This document shows, piece after piece, positions 9,172 to 18,059 of a DNA stretch of 64,000 nucleotides; the stretch's first letter is position 1; every line of letters begins with the position of its first letter. Source of the stretch: Flavobacterium gawalongense (GTDB lineage: Bacteria; Bacteroidota; Bacteroidia; Flavobacteriales; Flavobacteriaceae); the NCBI RefSeq assembly GCF_007097265.1, contig NZ_VJZP01000001.1:124001-188000 (forward strand). The letters are read 5' to 3'. Position numbers and translations under genes: made by a program. A model generated the notes under the pieces. The model had not been told where the DNA came from and did no database searches. It was given only the letters and a program-made list of their open reading frames with translations.

Positions 9172-10079
9172 GCTTTACTTTTTTTTAAAATAGATTGTAC
9201 CACTTTGCCCATAAAAATTAAATACTTTTTGAGATAACAATTTGAGATATATAACTTTGTAAAGAGAGTCCATAAATATATATTCTTTTTATTATCCAGA
9301 AAAGTTTTCTCCATTCTGGATAATAAAATTCCGCTTTGTTGTAAATCAAAAAAAAATTTTTTTTCATTTAGTAAATAATGATAGAATTTAAAAGAGGCTA
9401 TATTCTTTTGTTTTAGATTATCGCCCTTAGATGTGATATTCAATTCGCTCCATCTAAAACAGACAACCGCTTCATTAATGGTATATATATAATTAAACCC
9501 TGAAAATTCTAAAATAGCCAAAACATCCGAATACCAAGCTAATGGCAAATCTTTAAATCTAATATTTAACAAAGTCGCTTTTCTAAAAATGAATTCACTC
9601 AAAGAACTTCTTGTACCTCCTTTGAATTTTCGCATCAAAAAATCAATAGATTTCTCTAATTTAGGATGCACGTGAATCACTGATAATTTTTCATTATTTT
9701 GGTCAATGACCACTGTTGCAAATCGAACCACATTAATTTCTTCTTGTTCAATTTCCTGAATATGAGCATAAAATGAGGATATACAATTATTTTCTAATAT
9801 ATCATCATCACCCAAAATCATAATCCATTCTTCATTAGTAGAAAGAGCAATACAACGTTCCCATTGCTTTACCAAAGAAACACCTCCTAGATTACTTTCA
9901 AAACGGCGATAAGTAAAATCAAATTGTCCTTTGAATTTTTCTAGTAAAAAAGTTGGATCTTCTGGACTAGCATCATCCCCAATATAAATATTAAACCGCT
10001 TATCAGTTTGATTGGATAACGAAAGTAATGTAGCTTCAAAAAAGATACGTTTATAGTATGGGATTATTATGGCGAGCAT
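9168..10079 (-). CDS. Family 2 glycosyltransferase
   Basis: Residues 1-40 (MLAIIIPYYKRIFFEATLLS...IYIGDDASPE) are a typical GT2 start. The DxD-type triplet is at 91-93 in MILGDDDILE, and CFRWSELNIT follows later in the C-terminal part. The length of 303 residues is ordinary. It should transfer a sugar from a nucleotide donor to the lipid-linked intermediate; which sugar cannot be told. It overlaps the next gene by four bases and the preceding one by one base (TAATG), so it sits inside a tightly coupled run. Confidence 0.85.
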   Translation of the reverse strand: MLAIIIPYYKRIFFEATLLSLSNQTDKRFNIYIGDDASPEDPTFLLEKFKGQFDFTYRRFESNLGGVSLVKQWERCIALSTNEEWIMILGDDDILENNCISSFYAHIQEIEQEEINVVRFATVVIDQNNEKLSVIHVHPKLEKSIDFLMRKFKGGTRSSLSEFIFRKATLLNIRFKDLPLAWYSDVLAILEFSGFNYIYTINEAVVCFRWSELNITSKGDNLKQKNIASFKFYHYLLNEKKFFFDLQQSGILLSRMEKTFLDNKKNIYLWTLFTKLYISNCYLKKYLIFMGKVVQSILKKSKA

Positions 10080-10939
10080 TACATGCGTAATTTATTAAAT
10101 ATTGCTTTAAACTTTACTTTCGCCTCTATGTAAAACAAATTTTGAAAATTATGAGAAGCATATTTTTCTATAAAATCATCTATTGAATTTGATTTCAAAA
10201 AATGTAACTCATTCCAAACTTCTGGAGCTACAGGATGAAAATTTTTATAATTTTTATAATTTTCTAAATTAATACTTTTCCAAAACTCATAATATTTAAT
10301 GATATCAAAATCATCTCTATGTCCCCAATTCTTCATTTTCATCAATATCTCATCATCTGATCTTGCCCAAGATTGATGAATTACAGCTAAGAAAGTTTGA
10401 TGATTTCTATTTTTTTTATTCTCTCTACAATAATCATAATAAGGAATATTAGTTATCAATGGAAAAGTTTCATTATTGTCAATATATAAAAATCCCTGAG
10501 GAAGTTGTTTAAATAATGTTATCCATTTAGCTCTAAACACAATAGGCGTTAATTTTGGAAAAATCAATAAATACCAATGACACTTCAAATATTTAACAAT
10601 TTTTTTAAAATCATATACATATTCATCAACATCTATTTGAATTAACCAGCCCTTACCCATTTTTTTTGAAACTAAATTTCTTTCCCTTGTATCGCATTCA
10701 ATTGGTGACAATTCCGGCAAATAAAAGATATCAAAGTAAAACTCAATTTTGTTTTTTATATCAAATCTTTTAACCTCTTCAAAAAATGATTCTGGTATCT
10801 GGAAAATATTACCACTCCAAGTTTTTCTTTCACTATCAATAGCAACAACAATCTTGTCAACATGATCATATAACTGCTTAACAGAAGTAATAAACAAACC
10901 ATAATCATATGACAGCAAATAACTTACATTTATTTTCAT
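10079..10939 (-). CDS. GT-A glycosyltransferase-like protein
   Basis: The 286-residue protein has a GT-A-like N terminus (VSYLLSYDYGLFITSVKQLYDHVDKIVVAIDSE) and then CDTRERNLVSKKMGKGWLIQIDVDEY, where RERNL followed by DVDE at 103-106 resembles the metal-binding region of families that include GT2 and GT92. The C-terminal half is rich in aromatic residues (W, Y, H), as in sugar-binding surfaces. Function as a transferase is inferred from this motif and from position. One base is shared with the next gene, and four (ATGA) with the gene upstream. Confidence 0.65.
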   Translation of the reverse strand: MKINVSYLLSYDYGLFITSVKQLYDHVDKIVVAIDSERKTWSGNIFQIPESFFEEVKRFDIKNKIEFYFDIFYLPELSPIECDTRERNLVSKKMGKGWLIQIDVDEYVYDFKKIVKYLKCHWYLLIFPKLTPIVFRAKWITLFKQLPQGFLYIDNNETFPLITNIPYYDYCRENKKNRNHQTFLAVIHQSWARSDDEILMKMKNWGHRDDFDIIKYYEFWKSINLENYKNYKNFHPVAPEVWNELHFLKSNSIDDFIEKYASHNFQNLFYIEAKVKFKAIFNKLRM

Positions 10940-11703
10940 TTCAATCTTTTTTTAGATACATAATAAATATAAAGTTTAAAATTATACCAAAATGATCTTT
11001 TGGGAAAGTTTACATGAAAATAACTTAGTTCCTTAGAGGTTATTCTAAAAAGTTCAGTATTTCTCATAAAACTATCAACTTTTTTTTCAAACAATTCCCC
11101 CCCATATTTCGGATATCTTTCAGACTCTAAATTTGTATGATTATAAATATTTTTTCTAAAGTATTCCGCTTTAATTAAGTAACATTGATCAGAAAAACCA
11201 TAACCAACAAAAAAATTATCAATTTCATATTTAGACTCTTTCTTAGCCTCATCATATTTGTTATTCCAAACTGGATTAGCAACAACAAAATTATCTGCTT
11301 CTTCCAAATAACCTGTTGTTTTTTTAATCCAATCGAATTCAAATTTTCTGACAAATGAATCACTCGAAAAATGAAATAAATATTCCGTTTCACAGAAATA
11401 TATTCCCATTAACTCCGCAATTGAATATTTATAACCGTCTTTAAATGATTCTGGACTCAAATCAAAATAACTCAAGACTGTAGATACGTTTTCTTCCACG
11501 ACAACTATCCTATCAATAATCCCTTCTCTTATTTTTTTTTCAGCATACTTTCTTACTGCCGCAACATCCAATACATTGTTAATTACTAGCTGTTTACAAT
11601 AAAAATTATGATTACAGTTATTAATCAATTTTTCCAAATAGTTTCCATACAGGACATATTTCCAATCATTTTCATAAACCTTTATTTCAAATGTAACCTT
11701 CAT
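10936..11703 (-). CDS. Glycosyltransferase-like protein of the glycan locus
   Basis: I start this protein at the ATG at 11703 rather than the in-frame TTG at 11709. It has 255 residues, with VTFEIKVYENDWKYVL at the N terminus and a possible metal-binding SDS at 114-116 in LFHFSSDSFVRKFEFDW. FFVGYGFSDQCYLIKAEYF and YGGELFEKKVDSFMRN follow; an aromatic-rich acceptor region after the metal site is common in GT-A enzymes. The assignment is tentative and the sugar unknown. It is the first gene of the run ending at fkbM, and a 333-base repeat-filled gap lies upstream. Confidence 0.6.
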   Translation of the reverse strand: MKVTFEIKVYENDWKYVLYGNYLEKLINNCNHNFYCKQLVINNVLDVAAVRKYAEKKIREGIIDRIVVVEENVSTVLSYFDLSPESFKDGYKYSIAELMGIYFCETEYLFHFSSDSFVRKFEFDWIKKTTGYLEEADNFVVANPVWNNKYDEAKKESKYEIDNFFVGYGFSDQCYLIKAEYFRKNIYNHTNLESERYPKYGGELFEKKVDSFMRNTELFRITSKELSYFHVNFPKRSFWYNFKLYIYYVSKKRLK

Positions 11704-12036
11704 AAACAAATCTTTAAATTTCGCTAAGCAAACATACTTATCGTCATAACATTAATAGTCAATTTTATCACTAACCTGAGTTCGATTGTTAAAATATTGA
11801 TTTTTAATAGTAATTTTAGTCTTGCAAGGTTTTTTTGACCTTGTAGGACTGATTGTAAATTTTATACCTACAAGGTCAAAAAAAGACCTTGCAGGATGCG
11901 TAATAAATAACAAATCATTTAATAAACAGTTTGTCACTTAAAAAATAATAATCGAACTCAGGTTACTATATTGTTGACAATTCTCCAGAGAGATTACTTA
12001 TTAATGAACAAATTATTATAAAGAGTAGTAGAATAA
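11704..12036. other. Gap of 333 bases holding a MITE-like element
   Basis: This stretch splits the glycosyltransferase cluster. Its central 194 bases (11772-11965) form an inverted-repeat element; the remainder is A+T-rich with no recognisable gene. A short open frame inside the element looks like chance. Confidence 0.6.
11772..11965. mobile_element. MITE-like element with nested inverted repeats
   Basis: The ends are a perfect 16-bp inverted repeat: TAACCTGAGTTCGATT at 11772-11787 and its complement at 11950-11965. Inside is a second long pair, 11821-11847 against 11867-11895, built on a CCTTGCAAGGT...GACCTTGTAGG phrase that can fold into a hairpin of about 27 bp. No coding capacity and no clear target duplication are visible. 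It could be a non-autonomous transposon or a transcribed hairpin. Confidence 0.7.
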
Positions 12037-12846
12037 TTATTTTTTTAAATTAAAAATTTTAAAACCAAATAATTGAAAACACAACTCATTTAACAATACT
12101 TTTTCACTTTTCAGCTTACTATTTAATTCTCCGTTAATTCCTAACAATTCGTCATAATTAGACAGAAAAAAATCAATATGTTTCTTTGCAACGTACCGCT
12201 CTGAAAAATTTCTTTCTTCAAGATTGATTATCCTTGCCATCGATTTCTCTCTAATCCTATAATAAAATCCTACTTCATCTAAACACTTTACATCTCCACC
12301 ATTTTTCAAAATCGCAATCCAAAATTCCCAATCTTCCAAACCATAAATCAAATTAATATCATATCCCCCAACCAACTCCCAATCTTTTTTTCTATACATA
12401 GCCGAACAAAAAATCATATTACGTCTTGCTAAATTTAAGATAAAAAATGGCGACAATTGCCAAATTCCAAATTCTTCTCCAAATTTCTCTGCCTGACAAT
12501 AAACAACTTTAGTATCACTATTATTCTCAAATTCTTTCAGTGCAAGCGCAACATAATGAGATGCTATTTTATCATCAGCATCTAAAGGCAATATAAATTC
12601 ACCTTTGGCATAAGAAATTCCGTAATTTCTCGCACTGCTCAATCCCCCATTTTCTTTTTTTAAATAAATAAACCGGTTGTCTTTGTGAATCCATTCTTGA
12701 GCTATTGCTTCTGTGTCATCCAGTGAACCATCATTTACAATAATGCATTCCCAATTCGGATATATTTGATCCAAAACCGATTGTAAACACTCATCCAAAT
12801 ATTGAGCTTGGTTGTAACAGGGAACCATAATAGAGACTTTAATCAT
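12037..12846 (-). CDS. Family 2 glycosyltransferase
   Basis: This is a textbook GT2 of 269 residues. It has VSIMVPCYNQAQYLDECLQSVL at the start, VNDGS at 37-41, GGLSSARNYG at 67-76, the metal-binding DADD at 89-92, and GLEDWEFW near 168-175 where GT2 enzymes carry the catalytic base region. It adds a sugar during repeat-unit assembly on the cytoplasmic face of the membrane. Its first eight bases overlap the end of the upstream GT4 gene. Downstream the run is interrupted by the 333-base MITE-bearing gap, so this may be the last gene of the wzt-proximal transcript. Confidence 0.9.
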   Translation of the reverse strand: MIKVSIMVPCYNQAQYLDECLQSVLDQIYPNWECIIVNDGSLDDTEAIAQEWIHKDNRFIYLKKENGGLSSARNYGISYAKGEFILPLDADDKIASHYVALALKEFENNSDTKVVYCQAEKFGEEFGIWQLSPFFILNLARRNMIFCSAMYRKKDWELVGGYDINLIYGLEDWEFWIAILKNGGDVKCLDEVGFYYRIREKSMARIINLEERNFSERYVAKKHIDFFLSNYDELLGINGELNSKLKSEKVLLNELCFQLFGFKIFNLKK

Positions 12847-13996
12847 AAAATAAACTCCTATATTTTTGTTGAAATGTATCTAAATCAAAATTATTCACAG
12901 CATATTCCCTTGCATTAATTGACAATCTACTATATAATTCTTTATTGGACGAAAGTAACAAAATTTTATTCAAGGCAAATTTTATAAATTCACTTTCTGA
13001 ATTATCTACAGACAAATACCCATTCAAATCATTAATCACATGCTCAGAAACACTCCCTACATTTATCGAAATTACTGGAATCCCTAATTCCATAGCTTCC
13101 ATAATGACCAAAGGAAAACCTTCTCGACTTGAAGGGATAATCAAAAGAGAAATTTCAGAAAATTCTTTTCTTACCAGTTCAGGACTATTACAGCCTTCAA
13201 AATATTTTACTTGTTTGTAATTTTCTTTAAAATCATTAAAATTATCTCCAATAACTTTTGCTTTTACATTTGAATTTTCAATACAGTTTACTAGTTCAAA
13301 AAAAACTTCAGGTCTTTTTTCTTTTGAATTTCTACCAACAAAACCAATTGTAAAATCATTAAATCTCGAAAAAATAGTATCTGACATAAATTCGCCAATT
13401 TGCACACCATTAGGAATTACTTTAAATCTATCTAAATAATTATCATCAATATTGTTCTCAGCATATAGTTGTTGGTAATCTTCTAGAGTTTTATTGTTTA
13501 TTACGACTCTATTATCCAATAAATGAATATACTTTAATGATGTAATTTCCATGCCATGTTCTGGAAAAGAAAATGCATGAGTTAAATCAATAGTCGTAAC
13601 ATTATTTTTAATTTTTGAAAGAATTTGATAGTAAAAACCACTATTGCAACCAAATAAAGTAAGTGGCAGTAAATAGGAAATTATTTGAATTAAATAAATC
13701 AAAATTTTCTTTCTCTTTTGATTTGTCACAAAAAAACAATGTGCATTCTTTAGATATTCCTTCGATAAAACAGTACCATCTGTGCGGTCAAAAATAACAA
13801 TAGGTTTATATTTTAAGGACTTAATTATTTCTAAATGCACCCGTTCCGCTCCACCGATATGATGATAAGGAATAAAAAACAATATTAACTTAAATCTTTT
13901 TTGCTTCACAATATATCTTTTTAATATTTCTACAATGAAAAGGTTATTTCTTTTTGGCAATGATTCCAATTGCGCAAGAAAAACATGAACTTTCAT
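12839..13996 (-). CDS. Family 4 (GT-B) glycosyltransferase
   Basis: The N-terminal half has IPYHHIGGAERVH, the GT4 acceptor-side glycine loop. The C-terminal half has VIPNGVQIGEF, IGFVGRNSKEKRPEVFFELV and LIIPSSREGFPLVIMEAMELGIPVIS, which contains the E-x7-E donor-binding motif. This is a retaining transferase acting at the cytoplasmic membrane. The ATG at 13996 overlaps the upstream methyltransferase by 53 bases. A GTG at 13909, just past that gene's stop, would give a more usual N terminus (VKQKRFKLILFFIPYHHIGG), so the annotated start may be about 29 residues too long. Confidence 0.85.
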   Translation of the reverse strand: MKVHVFLAQLESLPKRNNLFIVEILKRYIVKQKRFKLILFFIPYHHIGGAERVHLEIIKSLKYKPIVIFDRTDGTVLSKEYLKNAHCFFVTNQKRKKILIYLIQIISYLLPLTLFGCNSGFYYQILSKIKNNVTTIDLTHAFSFPEHGMEITSLKYIHLLDNRVVINNKTLEDYQQLYAENNIDDNYLDRFKVIPNGVQIGEFMSDTIFSRFNDFTIGFVGRNSKEKRPEVFFELVNCIENSNVKAKVIGDNFNDFKENYKQVKYFEGCNSPELVRKEFSEISLLIIPSSREGFPLVIMEAMELGIPVISINVGSVSEHVINDLNGYLSVDNSESEFIKFALNKILLLSSNKELYSRLSINAREYAVNNFDLDTFQQKYRSLFYD

Positions 13997-14681
13997 CTTT
14001 AGAATGGAAAAATATTTTTCTTATAAATGTTAAAAATCTTATTATATATTTTTTAAATAGTCTGTTTATTCTTTTTTCCTGCTCTACTTCAAACCATAGT
14101 ATATAACCCCCAAAGTAACCGCTATAAATAATTTCAAAATCATTTTCAATTAATATTCTGTTCCAAGCTTCTAAATTCATCGAATCTAAATTATGTCTTT
14201 TATAATTTTTATAATCGAATAACATTCTTGGAATTCTTTGTAACAGTCCTCTAAAATTAGGCACTTCAATAATTAAATAACCATTGTCATTAATAAAATC
14301 AAAATGATTAATCATAGTCTTTTCCCAATTATGAAAATGTTCTATAAAGCCTAATGACATAACACAATCGTATTTATTATCTGGTGTAAACTCGAAAAAA
14401 TCAGAATTATAGAATTGCCCTACTTTATATTTTTTTAACTTAAACATATCAGGTAATTTACTAACATCCTTGATATAGTCAACACCGTTTACTTCAACGC
14501 CTTGATCTCCAAAAATCGTAAGATATCTGCCAGGATAACATCCAATTTCAAAAACACTTTTTATCTTTTTAAAATCAATATAATTTGAAATCCATTTTTT
14601 TATCAAATCATTTGAATTTAATTCTATATTTATATTGCCATGTGCTTTAGTCCAATAATCTAAAGTCGTTAGATGTTTCAT
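13944..14681 (-). CDS. Class I SAM-dependent methyltransferase
   Basis: The 245-residue protein has SAM motif I at 43-53 (VFEIGCYPGRY), an acidic GVDYIKD turn, CVMSLGFIEHFHNW near 107-120, and YLIIEVPNF as the later strand. This is the Methyltransf_11/23 pattern. A basic, hydrophobic C-terminal segment (RFLTFIRKIFF) may hold it near the membrane. It overlaps the end of wzt by 35 bases and the start of the GT4 gene, so all three are probably co-translated. Methyltransferases beside wzt sometimes cap O-antigen chains recognised by the Wzt C-terminal domain; that link is possible here but not shown. Confidence 0.8.
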   Translation of the reverse strand: MKHLTTLDYWTKAHGNINIELNSNDLIKKWISNYIDFKKIKSVFEIGCYPGRYLTIFGDQGVEVNGVDYIKDVSKLPDMFKLKKYKVGQFYNSDFFEFTPDNKYDCVMSLGFIEHFHNWEKTMINHFDFINDNGYLIIEVPNFRGLLQRIPRMLFDYKNYKRHNLDSMNLEAWNRILIENDFEIIYSGYFGGYILWFEVEQEKRINRLFKKYIIRFLTFIRKIFFHSKDESSCFSCAIGIIAKKK

Positions 14682-15873
14682 GTTTTACAAGTATTTTAGG
14701 TATTATAAATCCTCTTATAGGATTAATTAAAGAAATTTCTGGTGTTATTATTTGACACAAATTAGAGAGAATAATTTCATAATTGTGCAATTGATGTTTT
14801 CTAAAACCGATATCCATTGATAAAATTGTATCAGAAATTCCTGGGTTTAAGATTTTGAATTGGAATGTATCAATAAAAATTAATTTATTAATTAATTTAC
14901 TTCCTTCAATTGAAAAATATTTTTTACCAAATAAATCATTCAATGAAATATCCATAATCAATCCTTTTTCAATATTAATATTATTTAAAGTTATTGTCAA
15001 ATATTCATTAATGCCCCAAATATTATTGTTATTTTCAAAATCAAATTTTAATACAATTCTATCATTTTTTTGAACAATATTAATTGCAGTTTGATATTCT
15101 CTTAATATTTCTTTTGTTTTTCCATAACTTGTAATAAAACCTTTATCCATTAAAATACTATTATTACATAAATCTTGTATAGTTGTCAAATTATGACTCA
15201 CGAACAAAACAGTCCTTCCTCCTTGACGAGAAATATCCCGCATCTTGCCAATCGCTTTTTTCTGGAACTCGGCATCACCCACGGCGAGAACCTCATCAAT
15301 AACCAAGATTTCTGGTTCCAAAAAAGCAGCTACTGCAAAAGCCAAACGTACGGTCATCCCGCTACTATAGCGTTTTACCGGCGTGTCAATATAGCGCTCG
15401 CAACCAGAAAAATCAATAATTTCGTCTATTTTAGAGGCAATTTCTTTTTTGGTCATTCCCAGAATGGCACCATTCAGAAATATATTTTCACGACCAGTCA
15501 TTTCGCCGTTGAATCCCGTCCCAACTTCGAGCAAAGAAGCCACACGGCCACCAAACTTGATGTTCCCTGTAGTGGGTGCAGTAACGCGGGATAATATCTT
15601 TAATAATGTCGATTTTCCTGCTCCGTTTTTGCCTATGATACCCAAAACCTCACCACGTTCCACTTCAAAATTGATATCCTGCAAGGCCCAAACATAATCA
15701 CATGTTCCTTTGGTGCTTCGGTCATTGGTATCTCCAATTTTTAAATACGGATTTTCCTTACCGCGCACCTGATGCCACCAACGGTTCAGGTCATGACTCA
15801 GCGTGCCTGTCCCTACCTGTCCGAGGCGGTATTGCTTAGATATGTTTTCGGCTTTTAATATGATGTCTTTCAA
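14647..15873 (-). CDS. wzt: O-antigen/capsule ABC exporter ATP-binding protein
   Basis: The 408-residue protein has a nucleotide-binding domain: Walker A GKNGAGKS at 81-88, signature YSSGM at 169-173, Walker B ILVIDE at 189-194 and the H-loop histidine near 227. About 150 further residues (from roughly 255) form a beta-rich Wzt-type C-terminal domain, which in related systems binds the capped polysaccharide end. With Wzm it exports undecaprenyl-linked polysaccharide across the inner membrane. The start is a TTG at 15873 preceded by AACCTCCC; the broken copy at 17691-17916 keeps the same TTG, which supports this start. Its wzm partner is 5.4 kb upstream instead of adjacent. Confidence 0.9.
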   Translation of the reverse strand: MKDIILKAENISKQYRLGQVGTGTLSHDLNRWWHQVRGKENPYLKIGDTNDRSTKGTCDYVWALQDINFEVERGEVLGIIGKNGAGKSTLLKILSRVTAPTTGNIKFGGRVASLLEVGTGFNGEMTGRENIFLNGAILGMTKKEIASKIDEIIDFSGCERYIDTPVKRYSSGMTVRLAFAVAAFLEPEILVIDEVLAVGDAEFQKKAIGKMRDISRQGGRTVLFVSHNLTTIQDLCNNSILMDKGFITSYGKTKEILREYQTAINIVQKNDRIVLKFDFENNNNIWGINEYLTITLNNINIEKGLIMDISLNDLFGKKYFSIEGSKLINKLIFIDTFQFKILNPGISDTILSMDIGFRKHQLHNYEIILSNLCQIITPEISLINPIRGFIIPKILVKHETSNDFRLLD

Positions 15874-16131
15874 GGGAGGTTTAATTGGTTATGTGTTGAA
15901 ATGATTAATTGTTTAATTCGCAATATCAATAATAATTTCAATAGTAATGGCAATTTTAATAAAAATAAAAAAATAACAATAATTTCAATAACGATATAAT
16001 CCTGAATCTGAAACCTGAAATCTGCTACCCGCCATCTGTTATCTAAAATTTGCTTAAAAAGCACCTTCTTATTAAAAAACAACAATAGCATCCATTTTTG
16101 GATTTTTAGATTATTACTATTATTATTATTA
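15874..16131. repeat. Flavobacterial filler spacer, copy 1
   Basis: The 258 bases are made of phrases such as TTTCAATAGTAATGGCAA and CTGAATCTGAAACCTGAAA, with a run of TTATTA triplets near 16110-16135. The same block recurs at about 19440-19585 at high identity, and a shorter relative lies at 17935-18020. No gene is present; a short open frame here is low-complexity. Confidence 0.7.
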
Positions 16132-16971
16132 TTATTCTAAATTTTTCGTATTCTGATTATCTGAAAGCTGTTTGAAATTTTCTTTACTCACAATTTTCTT
16201 ACCTGACTTTTGTTCCAAATCCTTTCTCGCTTTTCCGGCTACACTTCCACCCGCTTTAGCTGCTTTATGGTTTTCAACAAACCCTTTGGCATTTTTATTT
16301 TTGGCTATTTCGGTAGTTGAAGCTTCGCCAAGCATTGTAAAAATCAATTCCAAGTCCGTCATGTGATCCCGAAGGTTGTCGGATGATTTTGTTAACCCTT
16401 TTAGTGTTTTATACTCACTTGGAATAATCCCAAATGTTGCTTTACTGATTTCGGCAGTTAAAATCGCATACTCTTTCCCTTCTTTAACGCCTCTTTGTTT
16501 CCATTCATTAGTGAGTTCATCACGGACTAAAATTCCACGTATGCGTTTTTCTATCCATTCATCGCTATAGCCTTTGGCTTTATAGGTGGCTCTAATGCGG
16601 GCTTGTGCCAACTCAGGATTTTCAATTTCGGCAATTCTTTCGGCTCCCACTTGTGCCAACCATTGTTTGAAAGGTTCCGCTTTTGGAGAAGGGATGGACT
16701 GGATTAATCTTAACACATCTTTATTGGTGCCTGCTAATGTTTTCCTTTTTACCCCTGATTTATTTATCATGGCTATCTGGGGACAATTTGTCCCTAGGAA
16801 ACTACCAAGTTCAGCATCTCGTTTTCGAAGTTTTTTTAAATAGTCCGTCGGGTTGATTGAATTTGTGAGGACTTCAACAACATCTACAATTGAAAAATAC
16901 CATTTATTTCTTTCCTCATCATAGTAAGAACGTATTGCTGCTGTCTCAAATAATTTTAAATCACTCATCAT
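16132..16971 (-). CDS. BRO-N domain protein (phage antirepressor-like)
   Basis: The 279-residue protein has an N-terminal BRO-N domain: LFETAAIRSYYDEERNKWYFSIVDVVEVLT, then DYLKKLRKRDAEL and AGTNKDVLRLIQSIPSPKAEPFKQWLAQVG. A helical C-terminal part follows, with the run AKNKNAKGFVENHKAAKAGG. BRO-N occurs in phage antirepressors and in proteins of unknown role scattered through Bacteroidota genomes, including loci near polysaccharide genes. It may bind DNA or control a nearby gene; no target is visible. It is the only intact member of three BRO-N copies lying in tandem here, the other two being broken (16975-17205 and 17262-17594). Confidence 0.8.
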   Translation of the reverse strand: MMSDLKLFETAAIRSYYDEERNKWYFSIVDVVEVLTNSINPTDYLKKLRKRDAELGSFLGTNCPQIAMINKSGVKRKTLAGTNKDVLRLIQSIPSPKAEPFKQWLAQVGAERIAEIENPELAQARIRATYKAKGYSDEWIEKRIRGILVRDELTNEWKQRGVKEGKEYAILTAEISKATFGIIPSEYKTLKGLTKSSDNLRDHMTDLELIFTMLGEASTTEIAKNKNAKGFVENHKAAKAGGSVAGKARKDLEQKSGKKIVSKENFKQLSDNQNTKNLE

Positions 16972-16974
16972 TAT

Positions 16975-17205
16975 TTAGCTTTTCATATTTATTAAATCTT
17001 CGATAATCATTAGTTGTCGACAAACTGTCGATAACTCGTAACCCGATATTTTTTCTCGTTTTTTCATCCGATACCAATAATCTTTTGGATCCGAACTATC
17101 TGTTAAAACACTAACTACATCAACAACAACAAAAAACCACTCTTGTTCTTTCTCGTCCCATTGACTTCTAATTTGTTTACTTTCGAATAATTTTATTTGG
17201 CTCAT
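16975..17205 (-). pseudogene. Truncated BRO-N gene (N-terminal 76 residues)
   Basis: From an ATG at 17205 the frame gives MSQIKLFESKQIRSQWDEKEQEWFFVVVDVVSVLT, clearly related to the start of the BRO-N gene next door. It stops after STVCRQLMIIEDLINMKS, about a quarter of the expected length. Its stop lies three bases before the ATG of the intact copy, so the intact copy may have cut off its 3' part by recombination. It could still make a lone BRO-N domain. Confidence 0.7.
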
Positions 17206-17261
17206 TTTAAATATAATCAAATTATAATTTTATCTTTATAAAACTCTTCCAATCTACAAAA

Positions 17262-17594
17262 GTATTCCAATTTGTGCCAAACATTGTTTGAAAGATTCCG
17301 CTTTTGGAGAAGGAATGAATTGTATGAGACGAAGAATTGTTTCAGTATCAGCTGTGTCCGTTTGTCGGTTTTTACCATCCTCTACTATCATTTTCAAGTG
17401 TACGATTTTATCGTACACTTGACTTCCTTCTTTGATTAACTTCTTTTTTAAGTCGCTCCAATACCTTTTGGGAACTGTACTTTCGGTTAATACTTCAATA
17501 ATATCTGTAACTAAAAAACACCATTTCTCTTCTTGCTCATTCCAAGCAGACCGAACTTTTTTTCCTCAAACAGAAAACGTATCTATAACTTTAA
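17262..17594 (-). pseudogene. Third BRO-N copy, degenerate
   Basis: Reading leftwards from 17594 the frame has early stops (MR-stop and SV-stop). It then reads VRSAWNEQEEKWCFLVTDIIEVLTE and continues to ETILRLIQFIPSPKAESFKQ, matching the first 110 or so residues of the intact BRO-N protein. The rest of the gene is missing. It contains its own 10-bp inverted repeat, GTGTACGATTTTATCGTACAC, in the coding sequence. It is not expressed as a full protein. Confidence 0.75.
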
Positions 17595-17690
17595 CTTATC
17601 TCATTATTTTCTATAGACACAGCTATAATTTTTTTAAAATTTTATTACTTCTCCCAAAAAAAAAATTCACAACAGCAATATACTCATAAT

Positions 17691-17916
17691 CTCGCCACGT
17701 TCCACTTCAAAATTAATATCCTGTAATGCCCAAACATAATTGCTCGTTCCTTTGGTACTGCGGTCGTTAGTGTCACCTATTTTTTAATACGGATTTTCCT
17801 TACCACGCACCTGATGCCACCAACGGTTCAGGTCATGACTCAGCGTGCCTGTCCCTACCTGCCCCAAGCGGTATGGCGCCGGAGATGTTTTCGGCTTTAA
17901 GGATGATGTCTTTCAA
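17691..17916 (-). pseudogene. wzt: Broken second copy of the wzt 5' end
   Basis: Reading leftwards from the TTG at 17916, this stretch matches the first 75 or so codons of wzt closely at the DNA level, including long exact runs in the SHDLNRWWHQVRGKENPY region. It carries a frameshift after KAENIS and a TAA where wzt encodes L45. Homology stops just after the codons for VERGE, before Walker A. Upstream sequence (17917-17960) also resembles the spacer above wzt. It is a scar of duplication or of replacement of the wzt-distal cluster by recombination. Confidence 0.85.
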
Positions 17917-18059
17917 TGGAGGTTTAATGGGTTAATCGTGTAATTGTTTATTTGGTTATGTGTTGAAATTGCCATTATTATTGAAATTGCTATTGCTATT
18001 GAAATTCTTTTTTATAGGCTCTCAAGTTAAACAGTTAAACGTTTGAAATCTGAACGCTG

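Noticed and set aside
15870..16091. 73-residue frame upstream of wzt
   Set aside because: It is low-complexity translation of the filler spacer, which is also present at 19440-19585.
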